Shown one piece after another: positions 45,385 through 52,703 of a stretch of DNA of 64,000 nucleotides. Positions within the stretch are counted from its first letter, which is position 1; the number at the start of each line of letters is the position of its first letter. The stretch spans positions 186,001-250,000 of the forward strand of contig JACQWY010000022.1 of assembly GCA_016209015.1 (NCBI GenBank), read 5' to 3'. The position numbers and the translations under genes are program-made. The DNA is from Gammaproteobacteria bacterium (lineage in GTDB: Bacteria; Pseudomonadota; Gammaproteobacteria; Ga0077536). Below the pieces are notes generated by a model. It searched no databases, was not told the origin of the DNA, and saw only the letters and a program-made list of their open reading frames with translations.

Positions 45385-46473
45385 TTACTTCGGCATCACG
45401 ATGGATGCGCGCTTGACCTTGCGGGCCGCGGATTCGTCGAGGGCGTCGACGATCCTGTCCATCTTGAAATCCTTGTCGAGCAGCGCGTCGAAGGGATACT
45501 TCCCCTTGTTCGCCGACAGGAAGTCCATGGACTTCTTGAGATACGGGCCGTTGTAGCGCAGCGCCGTGACCGTCGTGATGCCGCGACGCACGGAGTAGGC
45601 CGGATCGTAGGGGATCGTCTTGCCGGGCGTGACCGTTCCCATGGAGATCATCTTGCCGCCCGCGCGCACCATCTTCATGCCTTCGGGGAAGGCTTCGAGC
45701 ACGCCCGCGACTTCCATGACGTAATCGGCACCGCGGCCGCCGGTGAGCTTGTTCACCGCCTCGACACGCGCTTCGACGGTCGGATGATCGGCCATGCTGA
45801 TCGTGTGGTGCGCGCCGAACTTCTTCGCTTCCTCGAGACGCAGCGGGACGGCGTCGACCATGATGACCTCGGCGCCCTTCTCGTGCGCGATCGCCGCGGC
45901 GTTCAGACCGAGACCGCCCGCGCCCTGGATGACGAGGCTGTCGCCGTAGGTGATGCCGGAGAGATCGAGGCCGAAGTAGACCTGGCTCTGCGCGCAGTTC
46001 GCGCTCGCCGCGGCCTGATCGGACACGTTGTCCGGCACCTTGTAGAACATCTGCTCGGGATGGATGTACCAGTGCGTCGCGAACGTCGCGTGGAAGTGCG
46101 GATCCACCTCGGGCTGCAGGCCCCAGAACCTGTAGGCGTTGTCGCAGAGGTAGAACTGGCCCTTCTGGCAGGGATAGCAGCGGCGGCAGTGGATGAAATA
46201 GGTCGAGACGATGCGATCCCCTTCCTTGATCGGCTGGCCGGCGAAGTCGTGCGTGACGCCCGCGCCGAGCTTCTCGACGACCGCGACGGTCTCGTGGCCG
46301 AGGCCGCCCGAGCGCTTCGCCGGGTGGTGGCCGCACCAGATGTGCACTTCGGTGCCGCAGACGTTGCTGCGCAGGATGCGGGCGATGATCGCGCCCGGCT
46401 CCGGATCCGGCACGGTGTATTCCTGGTAGGTGAGCTTGCCCGGCTCGGTCATGACCGCGATCTGGCCTTTCAT
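45385..46473 (-). CDS. Zinc-dependent alcohol dehydrogenase (MDR family)
   Basis: The 362-residue medium-chain dehydrogenase has catalytic zinc ligands in NVCGTEVHIW and GLGHETVAVVE. It has a complete structural-zinc cluster CRRCYPCQKGQFYLC (C-x2-C-x2-C-x7-C) and the Rossmann motif GAGGLGLNAAAIA. It oxidises an alcohol or hydroxyacyl intermediate with NAD(P). The cluster setting recalls alicyclic or aromatic acyl-CoA degradation dehydrogenases, but identity at that level is not provable by eye. Start ATG is preceded by AGGAGCACGAT. It lies downstream of the aldehyde dehydrogenase, so alcohol to aldehyde to acid is a reasonable reaction order. Confidence 0.9.
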   Translation of the reverse strand: MKGQIAVMTEPGKLTYQEYTVPDPEPGAIIARILRSNVCGTEVHIWCGHHPAKRSGGLGHETVAVVEKLGAGVTHDFAGQPIKEGDRIVSTYFIHCRRCYPCQKGQFYLCDNAYRFWGLQPEVDPHFHATFATHWYIHPEQMFYKVPDNVSDQAAASANCAQSQVYFGLDLSGITYGDSLVIQGAGGLGLNAAAIAHEKGAEVIMVDAVPLRLEEAKKFGAHHTISMADHPTVEARVEAVNKLTGGRGADYVMEVAGVLEAFPEGMKMVRAGGKMISMGTVTPGKTIPYDPAYSVRRGITTVTALRYNGPYLKKSMDFLSANKGKYPFDALLDKDFKMDRIVDALDESAARKVKRASIVMPK

Positions 46474-46545
46474 ATCGTGCTCCTCGTGCTGGGTGACCGC
46501 GCTGTCGTGTCCGCGCGCGGCTGGAAAAATCACTGACGATGCGCC

Positions 46546-46574
46546 CGGACGCGGCGGGGCCGCCGCCGCGTCCG
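46546..46574 (-). terminator. GC hairpin between aldehyde and alcohol dehydrogenase genes
   Basis: Perfect 12-bp arms (46546-46557 and 46563-46574) lie just after the aldehyde dehydrogenase stop on the minus strand. A GATTTTTCC run follows about 14 bases further. This could give partial termination inside the module. Confidence 0.45.
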
Positions 46575-46581
46575 CACGCGA

Positions 46582-48072
46582 TCAACGCATCACGAACGGG
46601 TTCGGGACGTCGTTCGCGGTCGAGATCCAGACGCTCTTCGTCTGCAGAAACTCGCGAATAGACTCGATGCCGTTCTCGCGGCCGAGACCGCTCTTCTTGT
46701 AGCCGCCGAACGGCGACATGTAGGACAGCGAACGGTAGGTGTTGACCCAGACCGTTCCGGCGCGGACCGCCGCGGACACCTTGAGCGCACGCTTGATCGA
46801 CTGCGTCCAGATCCCGGCCGCGAGGCCGAAGGCGATGTCGTTCGCGATTTCGACGGCTTCCTCGTCCGTCTTGAAGCGGATGATCGACAGCACCGGTCCG
46901 AACACTTCTTCCTGCGCGATGCGCATCGTGTTCGTCACGCCGCCGAAGATCGTCGGCTGCACGAACCACGGGCTGTCGCCGGTTTCCGGACCGCTCGCCG
47001 GACCGCCGCCGAGCAGGCACTGCGCGCCTTCCTTCTTCGCGACGTCGATGTAGGAGAGGATCTTCTGGTACTGCGGCGGCGTCGTGACGGGACCGACCTG
47101 GGTCGCGGTGTCCATCGGGTTGCCCATGCGCGCGGTCTTCGCGAATTCGACGAGCTTCGCGACGAACTCGTCGTAGATGCCGTCCTGCACGAGGAGGCGC
47201 GAGCCCGCGATGCAGGTCTGGCCGGTCGCCGCGAAGATGCCGGAGATGGCACCCTTCACGGCGTCATCGATCACCGCATCGTCGAAGACGATGTTCGGGG
47301 ATTTGCCGCCGAGCTCGAGCGTGCAGCCTTTGAGACCTTTGGCCGCGGCCTGGTAGACCATGGCACCCGATTCCGTGCCGCCCGTGAAGCAGACCTTCGC
47401 GACCTTCGCGTGATCGACGAGCGCGCTGCCGACTTCGGCGCCGAAGCCCGTGACGACATTGACCACACCTCTCGGGAAGCCCGCCTTCTCGACGAGCTCC
47501 ATGAGCTTCAGCGTCGAGGTCGAGGTGAACTCCGAGGGCTTGATGACGACGGTGTTGCCCGCGGCGAGCGCCGGCGCGAGCTTGAACGCGAGCAGCAGCA
47601 GGGGCGAGTTCCAGGGCGTGATGCAGAGAATGACGCCGAGCGGCTCGTGGCGCGTGAAGTTGAACATCTCCGCCTTGTCGATCGGGATGACCGAGCCTTC
47701 GATCTTGTCCGCGAGTCCGCCGTAGTAATAGAACCACTGCGGGATGTACTTGCACTGCACGAGCATCTCGTTGATGAGCTTGCCGTTGTCGCGCACTTCG
47801 TACTCGGCGAGCTCCTGCGCGTTCTCGGCAATCAGATCGCCGAGCTTGCGGAGCAGGGCGCCGCGCCCGGTGGCATTGATCTTCGGCCAGTCGCCGGTCG
47901 TGAAGGCCTTCCACGCCGCTTCCACTGCGGCATTGGCGTCGGAGGCGTCGCAGCGGGCGACCTCGGCCCACACCTTCGCGGTGTAAGGGTTGACCGTTTC
48001 GAAGTACTGGCCGGTGGCGGGCGGCACCGATTCGCCGTTGATGTATGGATTGAAGCGCGGTAGGCCTGACAT
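46582..48072 (-). CDS. Aldehyde dehydrogenase
   Basis: The 496-residue NAD(P)-dependent aldehyde dehydrogenase has ITPWNSPLLLLAFKLAPALA, the glutamate motif ELGGKSPNIVFDD, the catalytic cysteine in GQTCIAGSR and EEVFGPVLSIIRF. It is distinct from gabD at 18788 and from the aldehyde dehydrogenase at 54245 (PWNFP in both of those, PWNSP here). In the module it would oxidise an aldehyde produced by the neighbouring zinc alcohol dehydrogenase. Hairpins flank it on both sides, so it may have its own transcript ends. Confidence 0.93.
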   Translation of the reverse strand: MSGLPRFNPYINGESVPPATGQYFETVNPYTAKVWAEVARCDASDANAAVEAAWKAFTTGDWPKINATGRGALLRKLGDLIAENAQELAEYEVRDNGKLINEMLVQCKYIPQWFYYYGGLADKIEGSVIPIDKAEMFNFTRHEPLGVILCITPWNSPLLLLAFKLAPALAAGNTVVIKPSEFTSTSTLKLMELVEKAGFPRGVVNVVTGFGAEVGSALVDHAKVAKVCFTGGTESGAMVYQAAAKGLKGCTLELGGKSPNIVFDDAVIDDAVKGAISGIFAATGQTCIAGSRLLVQDGIYDEFVAKLVEFAKTARMGNPMDTATQVGPVTTPPQYQKILSYIDVAKKEGAQCLLGGGPASGPETGDSPWFVQPTIFGGVTNTMRIAQEEVFGPVLSIIRFKTDEEAVEIANDIAFGLAAGIWTQSIKRALKVSAAVRAGTVWVNTYRSLSYMSPFGGYKKSGLGRENGIESIREFLQTKSVWISTANDVPNPFVMR

Positions 48073-48276
48073 CTTGATTTACTCCTCGAGAGACTTTGAC
48101 GCTCGAACCCGGCACGCGGCGGACGGACCGCCGGACCGGGCGCGTTCGGGATGAAGAAACACGGCCGCGGCGTGCAGAGCCGGCCCGCGGGCCGGCGGGT
48201 GGCGCGGGCGCGGGGCCCGCGAATTCGATTTCGACCGGAGCTGATGCACGGACTCGCCTCGCACGCCGGACCGCGC

Positions 48277-49467
48277 TCAATACGACCTCGGCATCTTCAG
48301 CTCGTGCTCGCCGATGTAGGACAGGATGAGGTTCGTCGAGATGGGCGCGATCTGGTAGAGACGCGCCTCGCGGAACTTGCGTTCGATGTCGTACTCCTCC
48401 GCGATCGCGAAGCCGCCGAAGGTCTGCATGCAATTGTCCGCCGCATACCACGAAGCTTCCGAAGCGAGCAGCTTCGCGAGGTTCGCCTGCGTGCCGCAGT
48501 CCTCGCCGCGATCGTAGCGATGGGCGGCGTCCTCGGTGACGAGATTCGCGGCCGTCATCTGGGCGTAGGCACGCGCGATCGGGAACTGGATGCCCTGGTT
48601 CTGGCCGATCGGACGGCCGAAGACCTTGCGCTCGCAGGCATAGTCGCGTGCCTTCTTGATGAAGTAACGCGCATCGCCGATGCACTCCGAGGCGATGAGG
48701 ATGCGCTCGGCGTTCATGCCCGAGAGGATGTACTTCATGCCCTTGCCCTCGTCGCCGACGAGCGCGCTCGCGGGGATTTCGAGGTTGTCGAAGAACACTT
48801 CGGTCGTCGAGTGGTTCACCATCGTGCGGATGGGCTTGATCGTCATGCCGTGGCCCTTCGCCTCGCGCATGTCGACGAGGAAGACCGAGAGACCATCGGA
48901 GCGCTTCTTGACCTGGTCCTTCGGCGTCGTGCGCACGAGCAGCACCATGAGGTCGGAGTACTCGGCGCGCGAGGTCCACACCTTCTGGCCGTTGACGACG
49001 TACTTGTCGCCCTTGCGTACCGCCATCGTCGAGATGTTCGTGGTGTCCGAACCCGCCGTCGGCTCGGTCACGCCGAAGGCCTGCAACCGCAGCTCGCCGG
49101 TCGCGATCTTCGGCAGGTAGAGCTCCTTCTGTTCTTTCGTGCCGTGACGCAGGACCGTGCCCATCGTGTACATCTGCGCGTGGCAGGCGCCGGCGTTGCC
49201 CCCGAATTCGTGGATCGCCTTCAGGATTTCCGCGCCGACCGACAGCGGCAGGCCGCTGCCGCCGTATTCTTCCGGGATGAGCGAGGCGAGGAGGCCGAGA
49301 TCCGTCAGCGCCTGCACGAACTCCGAGGGATACTGCCGTGCGCGATCCTTCTCGCGCCAGTATTCACCGGGGAAGTCGTCGCAGACTTTCTTCACGGTGT
49401 CGCGCAGTTGGGAAATCGTATCTGCGTGTTCGTGACTGCTGTGATGGCTGTGATGAGGGCTCGTCAT
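48277..49467 (-). CDS. Acyl-CoA dehydrogenase with histidine-rich N-terminus
   Basis: FAD enzyme introducing an alpha,beta double bond into an acyl-CoA. The 396-residue protein has FGVTEPTAGSDTTNI, the second signature region around MQTFGGFAIAEEYDIERKFREAR and a catalytic-base region typical of the short/branched-chain group. The N-terminus is unusual: MTSPHHSHHSSHEH has six histidines in 14 residues before the ordinary dehydrogenase fold begins at about residue 18. The ATG chosen follows a GCACAGCC leader with no strong ribosome-binding site; an ATG seven codons upstream is an alternative. It is the first oxidative enzyme in the minus-strand module. Confidence 0.9.
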   Translation of the reverse strand: MTSPHHSHHSSHEHADTISQLRDTVKKVCDDFPGEYWREKDRARQYPSEFVQALTDLGLLASLIPEEYGGSGLPLSVGAEILKAIHEFGGNAGACHAQMYTMGTVLRHGTKEQKELYLPKIATGELRLQAFGVTEPTAGSDTTNISTMAVRKGDKYVVNGQKVWTSRAEYSDLMVLLVRTTPKDQVKKRSDGLSVFLVDMREAKGHGMTIKPIRTMVNHSTTEVFFDNLEIPASALVGDEGKGMKYILSGMNAERILIASECIGDARYFIKKARDYACERKVFGRPIGQNQGIQFPIARAYAQMTAANLVTEDAAHRYDRGEDCGTQANLAKLLASEASWYAADNCMQTFGGFAIAEEYDIERKFREARLYQIAPISTNLILSYIGEHELKMPRSY

Positions 49468-49707
49468 GGCTGTGCCTTCCGGATGCATTGGGGGAGCTCG
49501 TGGGCCAGGGAATTCGACGGCGCGGCGTCCGGTCGTGGCCCGTGATCCTAGCAAATTCCGGCCCGGCATGCGCCCGCGCGCGGGTGCATGCCGCGAGTCG
49601 ACGAGGCGGGATGATAGAAGCTCGGAATGCCGCGCACCAATACGATTATCGCTTGGCTGGCATACGGAAAACCTATGCCGGCCGGCGTTCGCGAGCGCGC
49701 GGGAGCA

Positions 49708-49736
49708 CGACCTTCCCCGCGGCGCGGGGAAGGTCG
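49708..49736 (-). terminator. Perfect 13-bp hairpin after the alpha/beta hydrolase
   Basis: CGACCTTCCCCGC and its complement flank a 3-base loop, 9 bases beyond the hydrolase stop on the minus strand. No T-tract follows. Together with the 278-bp gap it may separate the SCP2-hydrolase pair from the dehydrogenase genes. Confidence 0.45.
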
Positions 49737-49745
49737 GGACGGGCC

Positions 49746-50594
49746 TTACTTGAGGGCCAGGATCTTGTCGAGAACGGGGTAGAGGTAGCGGTTGAAGACC
49801 TCGGGATTCTCGCTCATGGGGAAGTGTCCGATCTCCTCCATGATGATGCATTCGGCGTTCTTGGTGTTCCGCGCCGCTTCTTCGGTCATCTCCGGCGTGC
49901 AGGCGAAGTCGTAGACGCCGGTCATGTAGTACATCGGCACCTTGCCCGACAGCTTCTGCGTCTTGCCGCGGAAGTCGTGGTTGAAGCTGTAGAAGTACAG
50001 ATCGCCCTTGAAGATCCCGGGGCCGCCCTGCGAGTAGTACCACCAGGTCTCCCAGCGATACTTGTCGGGGCTCTGCGGGGCCATCAGACCGAATACGGAA
50101 GTCGCGCAGACTTCGCCGCCGTGGATGTGCGCATGACTCAGCCAGTCGAGGTGCCAGCCCGGCGACCACTCGCAGGCTTCCACCGGAATGAGCGCGAGCA
50201 GGTCGTTCTCGTAGCGCTCGGCGAGGTGCAGGCAGATGTTGCCGCCCATCGAGCTGCCCATGATGACCGTCTTCTCGAGACCGAGCGCCTTGCAGAACGC
50301 CATCACGATGCCCGCATAGAACGTCGAGGTGAGCTTGTATTCCTCTGCCTCCTTGTACCAGTCGTAGGGCGGAATCGACTTGCCGTGGCGGGGCAGGTCG
50401 AGGGCGATGACGCGGAAATTCTTGTTGATCTTCGGATCGCAGAGCTGGTGCCGCCACTCGCGACCATCGGTGCCGGCCGTGTGCAGGCACACCAACGGGA
50501 TGCCCTGTCCGGCTTCCTCGAAGTAGATGCGGTATTCGGTGCCCTCGTAGGGGACCCAGACGTAGCGTCCGGTGATTGGTTCAATGTTTGCCAT
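49746..50594 (-). CDS. Alpha/beta-hydrolase, paralogue A
   Basis: The 282-residue alpha/beta-hydrolase has the oxyanion segment LVCLHTAGTDGREW, DLPRHGKS, the nucleophile elbow GSSMGG, an acid position around TGVYDFACTPE and the catalytic histidine in IGHFPMSENPEVF. It is paralogous to the plus-strand hydrolase at 51827 (shared CxHTAG and IGH(F/Y)PMxExP). Candidate activities are C-C bond hydrolase, lactonase or thioesterase; none can be chosen. It follows the SCP2-like gene by 30 bp and the pair is mirrored across the divergent promoter region. Confidence 0.88.
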   Translation of the reverse strand: MANIEPITGRYVWVPYEGTEYRIYFEEAGQGIPLVCLHTAGTDGREWRHQLCDPKINKNFRVIALDLPRHGKSIPPYDWYKEAEEYKLTSTFYAGIVMAFCKALGLEKTVIMGSSMGGNICLHLAERYENDLLALIPVEACEWSPGWHLDWLSHAHIHGGEVCATSVFGLMAPQSPDKYRWETWWYYSQGGPGIFKGDLYFYSFNHDFRGKTQKLSGKVPMYYMTGVYDFACTPEMTEEAARNTKNAECIIMEEIGHFPMSENPEVFNRYLYPVLDKILALK

Positions 50595-50624
50595 TGGCTG
50601 TTCTCCGTTGTGCCCGTCTCGGTT

Positions 50625-51002
50625 CTACACTTCGCGCATGCGGTCGAGGGCCCAGAAGAACGCGCGCATGTTCTGCCACAGGACCTTCTGATCGCCTTCC
50701 ATGGTCACGCGACCATGCAGCGGATGGGCCATGGCCCAGAGGTCGTTGTACATCGGCGGCGGAACCTTCTGCACGAATTTCTTCCAACTCTCCGCGGGAC
50801 CGCGAATCGCGAGCTGGTAGCACGTTTCGGGACCGATCTGGTCGGTGACGTTGACCAGCTTTCCCTTGTTGAACGACACGACGAAGTTCTTGTCGCCGAA
50901 GCCCAGCAGGAAATCGGCGGTGAAGTGCTTGCCGATCCAGTTCATGGGGCCGTTGGCGTTCACCGCGTCCTGCCATCGCTTCATCCAGGACATGTCGAAC
51001 AT
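50625..51002 (-). CDS. SCP2-like sterol-carrier-type protein, paralogue A
   Basis: The 125-residue cytoplasmic protein shows the SCP2/alkyl-sulfatase-C-terminal pattern: a helix, an antiparallel sheet (FLLGFGDKNFVVSFNKGKLV), a GPETCYQLAIRGPAESWKKF segment and a C-terminal helical part with HGRVTMEGD. Such domains bind hydrophobic ligands such as fatty acyl-CoA or sterols. It is the first gene of the minus-strand module and is paralogous to the protein at 51366. The ATG is preceded by GGGAGGTAACCC. Confidence 0.75.
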   Translation of the reverse strand: MFDMSWMKRWQDAVNANGPMNWIGKHFTADFLLGFGDKNFVVSFNKGKLVNVTDQIGPETCYQLAIRGPAESWKKFVQKVPPPMYNDLWAMAHPLHGRVTMEGDQKVLWQNMRAFFWALDRMREV

Positions 51003-51365
51003 GGGTTACCTCCCTTTGTTGAAGGCATGGTGGTGGGTGGGGTGCGCGGCAGTAAACCTCACGTCATTGACACTGTCAACCGCGGCGCCGGCAGCGCATT
51101 CGCGCCGCGGCGCGGTACGACGGAGGCCCTCGCCGGTGGTGGGAATTCACGGCCGTGCGCCTGCACGCGCGTGCGAACGCGTATTGAATTGGAAAGGCAC
51201 GGGCGTAAGATTGCCCGCGCGATGCGGCGCGCCGGCGCCGCGCATATCCCGGCCCGGAGGCGGGCACCGCACGTGTCACGACGTGCCGTGCCGCAGCCGG
51301 TCGTATCGGACTCGGGCGACGGCCGCGCGGAGGGTCACCCGCCCATCATCTACGTCGAGGCAATT
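51003..51365. promoter_or_regulatory. Divergent promoter region of the catabolic module
   Basis: The 363-bp spacer separates the two divergent SCP2-like genes. It contains the perfect palindrome TTGACA-C-TGTCAA at 51067-51079, just upstream of the minus-strand module. No regulator gene is present in the spacer or in the module. Near the plus-strand gene the sequence is AT-richer. Confidence 0.6.
51067..51079. promoter_or_regulatory. Perfect palindrome TTGACACTGTCAA, candidate operator
   Basis: Six-base arms TTGACA and TGTCAA around a central C form a perfect 13-bp inverted repeat 65 bases upstream of the minus-strand start. This is the size and symmetry of many TetR-family operators. I saw no second copy in the window. 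Confidence 0.6.
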
Positions 51366-51791
51366 ATGTCTTTTCTTGCTAATGCTGCTCTACAGAAGAA
51401 GTTCGTCAAGGCGCTGAACGCCAACGAGCGCTTCGCCGAACAGGCGTTGTGGTTCGACGGCTCCGTCCTGCTCGAATGCGACAGCGACAGGCTGTGGCTG
51501 AAGATCTACAAAGGCCAGGTGATCGACCTGCAGACGGCCGTGCCGCCTTTCGGTTACACCTTCAAGTTCTCCGGACCCGAAGCGGCCTGGAAAGCCCTCA
51601 CCAGCGGCAAACGCCTGTGGGCCGACCTGACGTTCCCCGGCACACGCAATTTCGAGAACGACCCGAAGCTCGAGACGGCCGGTGCGTTCCACGTCGATAT
51701 CGCGACCGAAGGAAACATGCTCGAAGCGTCCCGCCTCACCGAGGCGATGTTCGAGCTTGCCTACACATTGCGCGACGTCTGCGCGAAATAA
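51366..51791 (+). CDS. SCP2-like sterol-carrier-type protein, paralogue B
   Basis: The 141-residue protein shares the arrangement of the minus-strand SCP2-like protein: a strand-rich centre (SVLLECDSDRLWLKIYKGQV), a FKFSGPEAAWKAL segment matching the other's IRGPAESWKKF, and a C-terminal part with AGAFHVDIATEGNMLEA. It probably binds a hydrophobic ligand or acyl-CoA. It is the first gene of the plus-strand pair, 35 bp before the second hydrolase. The ATG at MSFLANAALQ was chosen; longer frames upstream overlap the promoter region and have no support. Confidence 0.72.
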   Translation: MSFLANAALQKKFVKALNANERFAEQALWFDGSVLLECDSDRLWLKIYKGQVIDLQTAVPPFGYTFKFSGPEAAWKALTSGKRLWADLTFPGTRNFENDPKLETAGAFHVDIATEGNMLEASRLTEAMFELAYTLRDVCAK

Positions 51792-51826
51792 TCGCTCTCA
51801 GCGCCGGAATTCGGAGTAAAAATCAC

Positions 51827-52639
51827 ATGGCGACACCGGAAGACATCAACGGCCATTACGTCAAGGTCAACGGCACGCGGACCTTCTACGACGAGATCGG
51901 CGAAGGCCAGCCCATCGTCTGCGTCCACACCGCGGGCGCCTGCTCGCTCGAATACACCTACATTCTGCCGCTCTTCGCGGAGCTCGGCTTCCACGCCTAT
52001 GCGCTCGACCTGCCGGGCCACATGCGTTCCTATCCCGTGAAGTGGCAGCAGCACCGCTCGATCCACGAGCATGCGGAGTTCGTGCATGCCTTCACGAAGA
52101 AGCTCGGCTTGAAGAAGCCCGTCATCATCGGCTGCTCGATCGGCGGCGACATCACGCTCGACTACGCGGGCCATCACTCGAAGGAAATGGCGGCGGGCAT
52201 TCCGATGGAAGGCCTCGCGCGCTCGCCGACCTTCCCGCTGCCCGCGGGCTCGATCCATCCGTCGTGGTGCCCGGGCTGGCAGGACCTCATGGAGCGCGCG
52301 GCGATCGAATCGCTGAACCGCAAGTGCCCGGCCGAGAAGATCCAGGAGCTGCGCTGGCAGCACCGCGGCTCGCAGGTCGCGGCAGTCGGCGATCTCGAGG
52401 CCTGGGCGACGCACGACGTGCGCGCGCTGATGCCGAAGGTCGAGTGCCCGATGCTCGTCATCCGTGGTGAAGACGATTTCTGGGTCCCGCGCGAGTTGAC
52501 GGACGAGACGGCGAACCTGCTGCCGAAAGGCGAGGCGCTGCACCTGAAGAACATCGGCCACTACCCGATGTTCGAAGATCCGAAGCTCATCGCGAACATC
52601 GTCGCGGACTTCTGCCGGAAGCACAAAATCGTCAAGTGA
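51827..52639 (+). CDS. Alpha/beta-hydrolase, paralogue B
   Basis: The 270-residue hydrolase has IVCVHTAGACSLEY (oxyanion), DLPGHMRS, the nucleophile elbow GCSIGG, an aspartate in VIRGEDDFWVP and the catalytic histidine in IGHYPMFEDP. It is paralogous to the hydrolase at 49746, but the elbow differs (GCSIGG versus GSSMGG). It is cotranscribed with SCP2-like paralogue B. The stop codon is followed after 7 bases by a 26-bp-arm hairpin (52647-52703). Substrate unknown. Confidence 0.9.
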   Translation: MATPEDINGHYVKVNGTRTFYDEIGEGQPIVCVHTAGACSLEYTYILPLFAELGFHAYALDLPGHMRSYPVKWQQHRSIHEHAEFVHAFTKKLGLKKPVIIGCSIGGDITLDYAGHHSKEMAAGIPMEGLARSPTFPLPAGSIHPSWCPGWQDLMERAAIESLNRKCPAEKIQELRWQHRGSQVAAVGDLEAWATHDVRALMPKVECPMLVIRGEDDFWVPRELTDETANLLPKGEALHLKNIGHYPMFEDPKLIANIVADFCRKHKIVK

Positions 52640-52646
52640 CGACGTT

Positions 52647-52703
52647 GGGGTCAGACCCGCGTGGATAGCTCGCTGCGCGAGTTATCCACGCGGGTCTGAC
52701 CCC
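52647..52703 (+). repeat. 26-bp-arm hairpin carrying GGGGTCAGACCC termini
   Basis: Arms at 52647-52672 and 52678-52703 pair over all 26 positions (one G-U if transcribed) around a CTGCG loop. Each arm begins or ends with GGGGTCAGACCC, the same motif as at 42967. It starts 7 bases after the hydrolase stop. No T-tract follows. It is the first block of the right composite repeat. Confidence 0.85.

Noticed and set aside
52647-52703. Calling the long GGGGTCAGACCC hairpin a rho-independent terminator
   Set aside because: The stem is very strong but there is no T-tract on either side, and the same end motif recurs at 42967 as part of a dispersed repeat. It is listed as a repeat instead.
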